Assembly (NCBI GenBank): GCA_030433355.1
Contig: JAUIMG010000001.1
Span: 248,001-312,000, forward strand
Length of the DNA stretch: 64,000 nucleotides
Direction of reading: 5' to 3'
Source: Bacteroidia bacterium
Lineage (GTDB): Bacteria; Bacteroidota; Bacteroidia; Flavobacteriales_E; Vicingaceae
Below, piece after piece: positions 30,214-38,291 of this stretch (its first letter is position 1; each line of letters starts with the position of its first letter). The notes beneath the pieces were generated by a model, which ran no database searches, was not told the DNA's origin, and saw only the letters and a list, made by a program, of their open reading frames with translations. A program made the translations under genes and the position numbers.

Positions 30214-30221
30214 CAAAATTA
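30214..30221 (-). promoter_or_regulatory. Sigma-A -7 element of the glycosyltransferase/ABC operon
   Basis: Minus strand reads TAatTTTG, 49 nt before the ATG at 30164. Confidence 0.45.
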
Positions 30222-30248
30222 GTTAAAAGGGCTTCGAATGATAAAGCT

Positions 30249-30256
30249 TAATTTTG
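30249..30256 (+). promoter_or_regulatory. Sigma-A -7 element of rbfA
   Basis: TAatTTTG, 4 nt before the rbfA ATG; predicts a leaderless mRNA. Confidence 0.6.
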
Positions 30257-30260
30257 ATTT

Positions 30261-30596
30261 ATGGAATCTATAAGACAACAAAAAGTAGGTAGACTTCTTC
30301 AAAAAGAAATTGGAGAAATATTCAATCAAGGTTTAGTAAGCATTAGTTCTGGAATGATGATTTCTGTTACTCTTGTAAGAATGAGCCCAGACTTAGGTCT
30401 TGCCAAAATTTATTTAAGCATTTTTCCTTCTCAAGATCACAGCGAAGGCATAGACAAAATAAAATCTTCGAGCTCAGAAATTAGATACCAACTAGGAAAA
30501 AGAGTTGGAAAGCAGCTTAGACATGTTCCTGAATTGCATTTTTATTTAGACGATTCTTTCGACTATGCTGAAAAAATTAACAATCTATTAAAGTAG
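30261..30596 (+). CDS. rbfA: Ribosome-binding factor A
   Basis: A 111-residue 30S maturation factor that acts on the 16S rRNA 5' end. The RbfA KH-like pattern is seen: SIRQQKVGRLLQKEIGEIF at the start, VTLVRMSPDLGLAKIYLSIFP in the middle, and the C-terminal RVGKQLRHVPELHFYLDDSFDYAEKI. The predicted promoter sits directly before the ATG. Followed 4 nt later by a lolE-like gene. Confidence 0.94.
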   Translation: MESIRQQKVGRLLQKEIGEIFNQGLVSISSGMMISVTLVRMSPDLGLAKIYLSIFPSQDHSEGIDKIKSSSSEIRYQLGKRVGKQLRHVPELHFYLDDSFDYAEKINNLLK

Positions 30597-30600
30597 AACC

Positions 30601-31806
30601 TTGAATTTCCCATTCTATATGGCAAAGCGCTACTTAGTAGCGAAAAAATCACATAATGCCGTTAATATTATTTCTTGGATTTCTATCTTAAGTATCGCCA
30701 TTGGCTCCTTTGCTCTTGTGGTTGTACTGTCTGCCTTCAATGGCTTAGAAAACTTGGTAGAATCTCTTTTTGAATCCTTTGAGTCTGATATTAGAATAGA
30801 AGCTAAATCCCAAAAAGTATTTAGTGCCTCAGATATAGATTTTGATTCCCTAAAAAAATTAGAAGGAGTTGCTAATTACTCTAAAATTTTAGAAGAAGTA
30901 TGTGGTGTAAGATTTCAAGACAAGCATACTATCGCTTCAATTAAAGGTGTGGAAGAAGCCTTCTTATCAATGAGCGAATTAGATTCAACCATTATTGAAG
31001 GTAAAGCAATGTTAAACGAGGGAGAAATTAATTACGGAGTTTTTGGGTATGGGATTGCTTCTGAATTAGGTATTTACTTAAGAAAACCTAATGAAAGCAT
31101 CAGTATCTATTCTCCAAAAAGAGGCAAGATAAACCCTATTATGCCGATGAATTCTGTTTACCAAAAAGCAATAGAAGTTGGAGGCATTTTTTATATAAGT
31201 CCAGAATACGACACCAAGTATATTGTAGTTCCCTTGTCTTTTGCGAAAGAACTATTAAGATATGAAGATGAAATATCTTCTATAGAAATTAAGGCTAATG
31301 AAGAGGTAAGTCTAGAAAAATTAAAGATTAGAATTGAAAACTATTTAGGAAATAAGTACTCTGTAAAAAGCAGATATGAGTTTAATGATATTATCTACAA
31401 GACTAATAAAACTGAGAAGTGGGTTACCTTCTTAATACTATTGTTTATTCTTATTATAGCGGCCTTTAACATCCTTGGTTCTTTAACCATGTTAATTTTG
31501 GAGAAAAAATCCAATGTCAAAACTCTTTATAATATAGGCCTTGATTTCAATCAAATTAAAAGAATATTCTTTTTTGAAGGAATGCTAATTAACCTTATAG
31601 GTGGACTTAGTGGTATTATATTGGGAATAATAATTTGCTTATTGCAACAACAATTTGGGCTGCTTAGGCTAGAAGGTGGTATTGTAGAATTCTACCCAGT
31701 TAAAATAAATCCTGTAGAAATAATATACATTCTTGCTACTGTTCTAATTATTGGATTTATTAGCTCATGGATACCCATTCAGAGACTTAGTAGGAAAACT
31801 ATCTAA
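30601..31806 (+). CDS. LolC/LolE-type lipoprotein-releasing permease
   Basis: A 401-residue membrane subunit of the LolCDE-type ABC system that extracts outer-membrane lipoproteins from the inner membrane. One N-terminal membrane segment (about 25-48), a large periplasmic MacB-like domain, and three C-terminal segments (about 275-300, 325-350, 370-392). The start is a TTG at 30601: the resulting NFPFYMAKRYL is the conserved family N-terminus, so the ATG at 30619 would cut it. The ATPase LolD is not adjacent. Stop interlocked with dusB. Confidence 0.86.
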   Translation: MNFPFYMAKRYLVAKKSHNAVNIISWISILSIAIGSFALVVVLSAFNGLENLVESLFESFESDIRIEAKSQKVFSASDIDFDSLKKLEGVANYSKILEEVCGVRFQDKHTIASIKGVEEAFLSMSELDSTIIEGKAMLNEGEINYGVFGYGIASELGIYLRKPNESISIYSPKRGKINPIMPMNSVYQKAIEVGGIFYISPEYDTKYIVVPLSFAKELLRYEDEISSIEIKANEEVSLEKLKIRIENYLGNKYSVKSRYEFNDIIYKTNKTEKWVTFLILLFILIIAAFNILGSLTMLILEKKSNVKTLYNIGLDFNQIKRIFFFEGMLINLIGGLSGIILGIIICLLQQQFGLLRLEGGIVEFYPVKINPVEIIYILATVLIIGFISSWIPIQRLSRKTI

Positions 31807-32792
31807 ACCTCTAATTCAATAAAGTGACTTCTAATTTCTTGAAATGTCTCCTGTAAAGCCGCATAATTATCTTGCGTTACTAATTTCATGCGATGTTCTT
31901 TAAAATGAGGAATTCCTTTAAAATAATTGGTGTAATGCCTTCTCATTTCAACAATACCCAGTTTTTCTCCCTTCCATTTAATAGACATTTCTAGGTGTCT
32001 TTCGGCGGCTTCTATCCTTTCATCGAAGGTAGGAGGAGCGATATGAGTACCGTGCTCCATGAAATGCTTTATTTCTCTAAATATCCATGGATAGCCAATG
32101 CTAGCTCTACCAATCATCACTCCATCAACACCGTATTTATTTCTTTTTTCAAGAGCTATCTCTGGCGTTGAAACATCTCCATTTCCGAAAACGGGAATGT
32201 GCATTCTTGAGTTATTCTTAACCTCGGCAATCAATGACCAATCAGCTTCGCCCTTATACATCTGTTTTCTTGTTCTGCCATGAATAGAGATTGCCTGAAT
32301 ACCCACATCTTGTAGTCTCTCTGCAACTTCTACTATATATTTGGTATTCTCGTCCCAACCTAGCCTTGTTTTAACCGTAACAGGCAAGTTTGTCGACTTT
32401 ACAATTTCTGCGGTCATCTTGACCATCTTAGGAATATCTTGAAGAATACCTGCCCCAGCTCCCTTACATGCTACTTTCTTTACGGGACAACCATAATTGA
32501 TATCAATGATATCAGGATTAGCTGCTTGAGTAACTTCAGTAGCTCTCTTCATGGATTCTATATCATTACCAAAGATTTGTATACCTATTGGCCTCTCATA
32601 TTCAAATATGTCAAGCTTTTGAACACTCTTAGCTGCATCTCTAATTAGACCTTCTGATGAAATAAACTCCGTATACATCAAATCGGCTCCCTGCTCCTTA
32701 CATAATGCGCGGAATGGCGGGTCACTGACGTCCTCCATGGGAGCTAACAATAAAGGGAAGTCTCCCAACTCTATATTACCTATTTTTGCCAA
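31803..32792 (-). CDS. dusB: tRNA-dihydrouridine synthase DusB
   Basis: FMN-dependent reduction of uridines in the tRNA D-loop. Seen: LLAPMEDVSDPPFR at the start, the catalytic-cysteine motif NYGCPVKK (C102), PVTVKTRLGW, and IHGRTRKQMYKG. The start codon is TTG at 32792, directly before AKIGNIELG, the conserved N-terminus. 329 residues, normal. Divergent from the CPBP protease gene, which also uses TTG. Confidence 0.93.
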   Translation of the reverse strand: MAKIGNIELGDFPLLLAPMEDVSDPPFRALCKEQGADLMYTEFISSEGLIRDAAKSVQKLDIFEYERPIGIQIFGNDIESMKRATEVTQAANPDIIDINYGCPVKKVACKGAGAGILQDIPKMVKMTAEIVKSTNLPVTVKTRLGWDENTKYIVEVAERLQDVGIQAISIHGRTRKQMYKGEADWSLIAEVKNNSRMHIPVFGNGDVSTPEIALEKRNKYGVDGVMIGRASIGYPWIFREIKHFMEHGTHIAPPTFDERIEAAERHLEMSIKWKGEKLGIVEMRRHYTNYFKGIPHFKEHRMKLVTQDNYAALQETFQEIRSHFIELEV

Positions 32793-32795
32793 TCC

Positions 32796-32803
32796 TATTT
32801 TTG
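32796..32803 (+). promoter_or_regulatory. Sigma-A -7 element of the CPBP protease gene
   Basis: TAttTTTG, 31 nt before the TTG start at 32835, only 2 bp away from the opposing dusB box. Confidence 0.5.
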
Positions 32804-32805
32804 CA

Positions 32806-32813
32806 CAAAATTA
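32806..32813 (-). promoter_or_regulatory. Sigma-A -7 element of dusB
   Basis: Minus strand reads TAatTTTG, 13 nt before the TTG start at 32792. Confidence 0.5.
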
Positions 32814-32834
32814 GTAATTAATCTAGGAGCACAT

Positions 32835-33755
32835 TTGATTAAGATAGCCGGCACATTTCCTAAACTTTTAGTCCTTGTTGGACTTTGCCTTTTTTCTGGA
32901 GGGCTTTTTGCCGTCCTAGGAATGGCATTGGTGGGTGTACTTTACAACATCCCTATATTAGAACTAGGTGCTGTAATGTCTGATGTTTCAAAGCCTGAAA
33001 ACGTTAGTATTTTAAAATTCTTGCAACTGTTTAATACTCTTGGAATCTTTATTGTACCAGCTATTGTTTATCCTCTATTATTTATTAAAAATCCAATTCA
33101 ATTTATTGGTCTCAAAACCTCCTTGCAGTGGAAATTTCTTCTTTTAATTCCCTTGCTGTATTTAACTTACTTACCAATAATAAATTGGGTAGTTGAATTT
33201 AATGAATCACTAAGCTTACCAGATATCTTCTATTCCATTGAAGAGTGGATGAGAAATGCAGAGGATAAAGCGAAGGTATTAACAGAGGCTTTTCTTCAAA
33301 TGGATTCCATCTCAGACTTACTTATAAATATTTTTCTAATTGGTGTTTTACCTGCAATAGGAGAAGAGTTAATCTTTAGAGGTATTATTCAAAAAACAAT
33401 TAATGAAAATTTAAAAAACCGGCATATTGGAATTTGGGTTGCAGCTATTTTATTTAGCGCCCTACATATGCAGTTTTATGGTTTTCTACCAAGAATGCTT
33501 TTAGGTGCTTTCTTCGGATACTTATTTCTTTGGACAAGAAGCATATGGGCTCCGATTATAGCGCATTTCATTAATAATACTTCTGCAGTATTGATAAGCT
33601 ATTATTATGGAATAAATAGCACTAAAATAGATGAAATAGGCTTAGAGGAAAATGGATGGATTAGTCTCTTAATTAGTGCTATCATTTTCTCTTACCTTCT
33701 CAACTATTTTAGAAAAGGACATAAAAAAACCACCTCGATTGAGGTGGTTGAATAA
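32835..33755 (+). CDS. CPBP-family intramembrane glutamic/metalloprotease
   Basis: A 306-residue membrane protein of the CAAX-protease-and-bacteriocin-processing family. Motif 1 EELIFR (E177, E178, R182), motif 2 SALHM (H211), and motif 3 HFINN (H244, N248) are intact and fall in membrane segments, so the active site looks complete. Substrate unknown. Starts with TTG at 32835. The last codons (encoding TSIEVVE) also form one arm pair of the terminator of the opposing ExbD operon. Confidence 0.88.
   Translation: MIKIAGTFPKLLVLVGLCLFSGGLFAVLGMALVGVLYNIPILELGAVMSDVSKPENVSILKFLQLFNTLGIFIVPAIVYPLLFIKNPIQFIGLKTSLQWKFLLLIPLLYLTYLPIINWVVEFNESLSLPDIFYSIEEWMRNAEDKAKVLTEAFLQMDSISDLLINIFLIGVLPAIGEELIFRGIIQKTINENLKNRHIGIWVAAILFSALHMQFYGFLPRMLLGAFFGYLFLWTRSIWAPIIAHFINNTSAVLISYYYGINSTKIDEIGLEENGWISLLISAIIFSYLLNYFRKGHKKTTSIEVVE
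33721..33749 (-). terminator. Terminator of the ExbB/ExbD operon, inside an opposing gene
   Basis: AACCACCTC (33728-33736) and GAGGTGGTT (33741-33749) form a 9-bp stem with a 4-nt loop. Read on minus, the hairpin is followed by a run of seven T, so it ends transcription coming from exbD. It lies within the last codons of the CPBP gene. Confidence 0.85.
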
Positions 33756-33774
33756 TCTTTTAAAGGAAAGGTTT

Positions 33775-34251
33775 TTAGTCAATAATAGCGTCTGTCTTCC
33801 TAGTAGAGTAGTTTATCTTTAAAGCATTTGCTTTACGCAACTCTTGTTTAACATCCGTTACAATACCCATTTCCGACTCTAAATCTACCTTCATCGAAAA
33901 AGTCATCAAAGGTACCTCGGCTGGGTCCGTTTGCTCTCTTTCAGCTTCTACAAATTGAATGATATCATTTTTAGTTGCGAATGCATCATTCAATTGAATT
34001 CTATCTGCAGTACCAAACTGACTCTGCAAAGCAGGAATAGGTTCTCCAATGTAGATATAGCTAACTAGAGACTTTCTTTCCAATTTATTAATTTCCGTAG
34101 CTTGTGGCGTAAGCACTTTTACTTTTAAAGTTACTTCACGCATTACTGTGGTAACCATGAAGAAAAACAAAAGCATAAAAACGATATCGGGCAATGAAGC
34201 CGTAGAAATCGCTGGTTGTCCACCACTTTTTTTCTTTTTAAACTTTGACAT
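33775..34251 (-). CDS. exbD: Biopolymer transporter ExbD (second copy)
   Basis: A 158-residue protein with a basic N-terminal tail, one membrane segment with the essential aspartate (SLPDIVFMLLFFFMVTT, D22) and a periplasmic domain with an insert of about 40 residues in the middle. ExbD-type subunits use the proton gradient with ExbB to energise TonB-dependent receptors. Starts 1 bp after the stop of the first exbD. Confidence 0.88.
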   Translation of the reverse strand: MSKFKKKKSGGQPAISTASLPDIVFMLLFFFMVTTVMREVTLKVKVLTPQATEINKLERKSLVSYIYIGEPIPALQSQFGTADRIQLNDAFATKNDIIQFVEAEREQTDPAEVPLMTFSMKVDLESEMGIVTDVKQELRKANALKINYSTRKTDAIID

Positions 34252-34854
34252 TTATTGATCTCCTATATTTTTAGGCTCAGCTTCTGAAATTCTTTGCGGA
34301 TAAACTTTTTTTACTGCTGCAGCCTGCTGTTTAGCTTTTTCAGAATTTTCTGCTTCTTTTTCTAATTGGGATAAGGTTTTACCAAATTTCTCCATAGCAT
34401 AATCATCCCTTACATCATTATATGCGCCAACTAATTCGTTTTGTACTTTGATATACATCTCATAAGATGTTCCTCTATCATTTTGCAGCGAAACAATTTG
34501 CTTGGAAACAGGAATAGTACCAAAAACTGGAACTTCAGTCATTTTAAATTCTGGCATCGACTCATCGTTCGGGTCGCCTATAATGAACTTCATTGCCTCT
34601 TCCCTAAGATTACTTACTAACATTGGCTCTCCTTCTACCAATAAGTCATCATTAGCATTTACCAAAACCTGAAAAACATTTCTTTGCTTAACTTCAGGTG
34701 GATCTTCTTGTTCTTCTTCAATTGGAGGTGGCAACTTTCTAGTTAAACCACTATCTACATCCATGGTAGTAGTTACCAAAAAGAATATCAGAAGCAAGAA
34801 GGCAATGTCTGCCATCGAGCCTGCATTAATTTCTGGTGCTTCTCTTCTTGCCAT
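34252..34854 (-). CDS. exbD: Biopolymer transporter ExbD (first copy)
   Basis: A 200-residue ExbD with membrane segment and aspartate (SMADIAFLLLIFFLVTT, D17). The periplasmic part holds a Pro/Glu-rich linker (EEEQEDPPEVKQR) and a long C-terminal charged tail. The two ExbD copies are only distantly alike, so this is an old duplication; many Bacteroidota carry this exbB-x-exbD-exbD arrangement. Confidence 0.88.
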   Translation of the reverse strand: MARREAPEINAGSMADIAFLLLIFFLVTTTMDVDSGLTRKLPPPIEEEQEDPPEVKQRNVFQVLVNANDDLLVEGEPMLVSNLREEAMKFIIGDPNDESMPEFKMTEVPVFGTIPVSKQIVSLQNDRGTSYEMYIKVQNELVGAYNDVRDDYAMEKFGKTLSQLEKEAENSEKAKQQAAAVKKVYPQRISEAEPKNIGDQ

Positions 34855-34860
34855 TTTTTA

Positions 34861-35274
34861 TTACTTAAATAATTTAGATACTCCAGAAAATACGGTTACT
34901 CCAATAGCTCCTATAGCTAATATATAGAATGCTATTAATCCCATACTAACCCTTTTGGAGGCTTCTGGTCCAGAAATGAAGTTTGCATATTTTGCAGTCA
35001 TTTCATCTCCTGCAAGCGCATAAGAAATACCAAATACTACCAATAAGGCTACTACACCAATCAAAGCAGATTTTGCTCCTTTAGGATTTTGAATCATATG
35101 CATAATTGGGAAAACTACTGCAGCTAAAGTGCCTAAACCAAATAGTGCATAGCACCAATAGATAAGCAATTCTGAATCAATAACTTCTGCGTAAAACAAC
35201 ACTCCTAAGAGAGCACTTACACCCATTAATGCGTAGAGAACTATATTTAAAATCTTTGAAAGTCCTTCAGACAT
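34861..35274 (-). CDS. Four-helix membrane protein of ExbB/ExbD cluster
   Basis: A 137-residue membrane protein with four hydrophobic segments (about 10-28, 36-54, 72-90 and 112-130) and no recognised motifs. It is located between exbB and the two exbD genes with 6-13 nt spacing, as in other Cytophagales. It could be an accessory part of the TonB motor; that is inference from position only. Confidence 0.7.
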   Translation of the reverse strand: MSEGLSKILNIVLYALMGVSALLGVLFYAEVIDSELLIYWCYALFGLGTLAAVVFPIMHMIQNPKGAKSALIGVVALLVVFGISYALAGDEMTAKYANFISGPEASKRVSMGLIAFYILAIGAIGVTVFSGVSKLFK

Positions 35275-35286
35275 AATTTCTAAATT

Positions 35287-36135
35287 TTATTTGTTTGCAA
35301 TTTCATGCTTCACTAAAATATCAACTAAGCTGATTGAAGCATTCTCCATATCGTTTACAATACTATCTACTTTTGCTACAATATAATTATAGAAGATTTG
35401 TAGAATAATCGCAACGATCAAACCAAATACTGTAGTTAAAAGTGCCACTTTAATACCACCAGCAACTAAGGAAGGGGAAATGTCTCCTGCTGCTTCAATA
35501 GCATCAAATGCGCCAATCATCCCAATTACTGTTCCCATGAAACCAAGCATTGGAGCAAGGGCGATAAATAATGAAATCCAAGAAACTCCTTTCTCTAATA
35601 ATCCCATTTGAACACTTCCGTAAGAAATAACTGATTTTTCAACCATCTCAATTCCTTCATGGCTTCTATCTAATCCTTGATAAAAAATACTAGCTACAGG
35701 GCCACTTGTATTTCTACAAACTTCTTTCGCTGCATCAACTCCACCTGAATTCAAAGCATCTTCTACATTAGATAAAAGTTTCTTTGTATTGGTAGTTGAC
35801 ATATTTAAATAAATAATTCTTTCAATAACAATTGCTAATCCAAGGATTAAACATAAAAGAACGATCCCCATAAACTCAGGTCCACCTTCAATAAATTTTT
35901 CTTTTAAAACTTGGTGGAATGATTTGTTCTCTTCAACAACTTCAGTTTCTTCAACTGCTGTATCTGTAGTTTCTTCCATTGTAGCTTCTTCTTCCATTGC
36001 TTCTTCAGCTGCAGTAGAATCTACCATTTCAGTTTGAGCTTCAGTACTATCTGTTCCTTCCTGAGCAAAGCTAAATTGCGCGATTCCGAACGTTAAGAAC
36101 GAAAGAACTGCTAATAAAGTAAATGACCTTTTCAT
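35287..36135 (-). CDS. exbB: MotA/TolQ/ExbB proton channel family protein
   Basis: The 282-residue motor subunit. It differs from Escherichia coli ExbB by a cleavable-looking signal peptide (to about residue 24, FSFAQEG) and an acidic Thr/Glu-rich segment (about 25-70) before the first membrane helix (about 87-105). The conserved MotA/ExbB core follows: a long cytoplasmic loop, then membrane helices around 190-215 and 230-255 (GVSWISLFIALAPMLGFMGTVIG, LVAGGIKVALLTTVFGL). First gene of the cluster; a clear promoter is not seen upstream. Confidence 0.88.
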   Translation of the reverse strand: MKRSFTLLAVLSFLTFGIAQFSFAQEGTDSTEAQTEMVDSTAAEEAMEEEATMEETTDTAVEETEVVEENKSFHQVLKEKFIEGGPEFMGIVLLCLILGLAIVIERIIYLNMSTTNTKKLLSNVEDALNSGGVDAAKEVCRNTSGPVASIFYQGLDRSHEGIEMVEKSVISYGSVQMGLLEKGVSWISLFIALAPMLGFMGTVIGMIGAFDAIEAAGDISPSLVAGGIKVALLTTVFGLIVAIILQIFYNYIVAKVDSIVNDMENASISLVDILVKHEIANK

Positions 36136-36242
36136 AGTTTTAATATTAATTATCCTAATTTGATTTTTGGTTTCTAAAATTAATTAATGGTTGCGAATTT
36201 AAGGCAATATTTTAAATCTTCTAAGTGTTTCTTAAACTTTTG

Positions 36243-36329
36243 CGGAGAGGAAGGGATTCGAACCCTCGATACGGTCACCCGTATACACGCTTTCCAAGCG
36301 TGCGCCTTCAGCCACTCGGCCACCTCTCC
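36243..36329 (-). tRNA. tRNA-Ser(GGA)
   Basis: 87 nt on minus with acceptor stem GGAGAGG/CCTCTCC, a GGTTCGAATCCC T-arm, a long variable arm and an anticodon loop reading CTTGGAAAG, anticodon GGA. The 3' CCA is not encoded. Confidence 0.96.
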
Positions 36330-36413
36330 TGTTAACTAAATCAAGGCTTTCAGCCCATTTGGATGGCCAAATTACTAAAATTTAAATGCCCAATATTAGC
36401 TTTACGTTAAATC

Positions 36414-37448
36414 TCATAACGTTATTTCTCCTCTTATATTGGTTTGAAGGTAGTTTCTTTTCTCTTCATGACTTAGATCATCGCAAGCTAGCAGATACAT
36501 CATCTTTGTAATTGCAGCCTCAAAAGTTATGTCATATCCCCCTATTACATTATTATTCTGCAAATGTTGTCCAGTTTCATATTTAGCTTGCGAAACAGAA
36601 CCTGTTAAACACTGACTAACATTTAAAACAAGAACTCCTTTTTCATTTAAAAGTTTTAACTCATCATCCAGCCAACTTATCATAGGAGCGTTGCCACTTC
36701 CATATGTTTCTATAATTAATCCCTTCAAATCTTTAATTCTGCTTATTGCCCAAAAAACCTCCTTCCTAATTCCAGGGAATAATTTTATAGAAGCCACATC
36801 TTCACTAATCTTATTTCTAAATTGAACCCTCTCCTCATTAGCTTTCTTTAATGCAAAGCGATTGTATTTGATACTTACACCTGCTTCAGCTAAAACAGGA
36901 TAATTGGGACTTTGGAATGCTTCGAAGTTTTCCGCACTTACCTTAGATGTTCTATTTGCTCTATATAAATTGTATTCAAAATAGATCGCAACTTCACTGA
37001 TAATTGGTCTACTATTTTCTTTCGCTCCTGCTATTTCAATTGCAGTAATAAGGTTTTCTTTTCCATCTGTTCTTAGCTTACCTATCGGAAGCTGGCTTCC
37101 TGTAAAAATTATTGGTTTATTCGAATTTTCTATAAGAAAACTAATTGCAGAAGCGGTATAAGCCATTGTATCAGATCCATGTAAAACCACAAAACCATCG
37201 TAAGCTTCATAATTAGCTTTTATCAGTGCTAACAGCTCTAACCATACCTCAGGATTTGTATTAGATGAGTCAATAATACTTTTGGTCTCTTTAACTTCTA
37301 CTTCTAGCTCTAATTTTTTTAATTCAGGCACCTCATCCAATAAATGCTTAAAATCAAATGGTCTTAAGTTGGTCGTTTCTAAATCCTCCATCATACCAAT
37401 TGTTCCACCAGTATAAATCAAAAGAACCTTGGTGTTATCTTTCATCAT
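36414..37448 (-). CDS. ansA: Type I asparaginase
   Basis: Cytoplasmic L-asparaginase: hydrolyses asparagine to aspartate and ammonia. The two catalytic threonine regions are TGGTIG (13-18) and HGSDTMAYTAS (90-100), the latter a slight variant of HGTDT. 344 residues and no signal peptide, which is the type I form. Overlaps the tatD stop as ATGA, so the two are translationally coupled. Confidence 0.93.
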   Translation of the reverse strand: MMKDNTKVLLIYTGGTIGMMEDLETTNLRPFDFKHLLDEVPELKKLELEVEVKETKSIIDSSNTNPEVWLELLALIKANYEAYDGFVVLHGSDTMAYTASAISFLIENSNKPIIFTGSQLPIGKLRTDGKENLITAIEIAGAKENSRPIISEVAIYFEYNLYRANRTSKVSAENFEAFQSPNYPVLAEAGVSIKYNRFALKKANEERVQFRNKISEDVASIKLFPGIRKEVFWAISRIKDLKGLIIETYGSGNAPMISWLDDELKLLNEKGVLVLNVSQCLTGSVSQAKYETGQHLQNNNVIGGYDITFEAAITKMMYLLACDDLSHEEKRNYLQTNIRGEITL

Positions 37449-38221
37449 AATCTAAATATGTCTTTGCAATTCATCGTTGTTATTCTGGCCACTTCCTTTA
37501 TTTCTTTTTCAAAAATATCTGCTAATTTTTTAGCCACTTCCATTAAGTATCCGCTTTCATTCCTCTTTCCTCTGTAAGGCACCGGAGCTAAATATGGCGA
37601 ATCTGTTTCTAACACTAAATCTTCTAGTTTAAACTTTGAAACTACCTTATCCAAACCAGAATTCTTAAAAGTTACTACCCCTCCTATACCTAACTTAAAA
37701 TCACCATAGTTTAAAATTCTTCTACCCTGTTCCTCTGTCCCTGTAAAGCAATGAAAAATTCCTCTTAATCTATCACTATTCTTCTCATCAAGAATTTCAA
37801 AAATCTCATCAAAGCTTTCTCTGCAATGAATTACTATAGGCAAATTTTCCTCTTTAGCTAAATCTATTTGTCTTGAAAAAGCATCTTGTTGTTGCTTAAG
37901 AAAGCTTCTATCCCAATATAAATCAATTCCGATTTCACCAATTGCAATATATTCATTCTTTCTGCTGCGGAACTGCTTGATAATTTCACCCAAAACTTCA
38001 TCAACACTCTCATCTACCGAGCATGGGTGCAAACCCATCATAGGTTTACAATTATTCGGAAATAAATCTACCAATTCATGCATGGGCACTATAGATTCTA
38101 AATCTACATTAGGCAATAAAAAATCTTTTATTCCAAATTGAATTGCCCTTTCAATGGATTCCTTCCTATCAGAATCAAACTCTTTGGAATAAAGGTGAGT
38201 GTGAGAATCTATTAAATGCAT
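37445..38221 (-). CDS. tatD: TatD-family metal-dependent DNase
   Basis: A 258-residue TIM-barrel hydrolase with all metal motifs: DSHTHL at the start, AIGEIGIDLYW, IHCRES, HCFTG and LETDSPYLAP. Relatives are 3'-5' exonucleases and quality-control DNases. The start is taken as the ATG at 38221 (MHLIDSHTHL) because a promoter box lies 5 nt upstream and would overlap the alternative ATG at 38227. Confidence 0.92.
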   Translation of the reverse strand: MHLIDSHTHLYSKEFDSDRKESIERAIQFGIKDFLLPNVDLESIVPMHELVDLFPNNCKPMMGLHPCSVDESVDEVLGEIIKQFRSRKNEYIAIGEIGIDLYWDRSFLKQQQDAFSRQIDLAKEENLPIVIHCRESFDEIFEILDEKNSDRLRGIFHCFTGTEEQGRRILNYGDFKLGIGGVVTFKNSGLDKVVSKFKLEDLVLETDSPYLAPVPYRGKRNESGYLMEVAKKLADIFEKEIKEVARITTMNCKDIFRL

Positions 38222-38226
38222 GAACA

Positions 38227-38234
38227 CAAAAATA
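38227..38234 (-). promoter_or_regulatory. Sigma-A -7 element of tatD-ansA
   Basis: Minus strand reads TAttTTTG, 5 nt before the ATG at 38221; predicted leaderless mRNA. Confidence 0.6.
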
Positions 38235-38291
38235 GGATTTAAGACTTCTTTCTATTCAGAATGTATACAAATTGACTTATTTTGTCGATTC

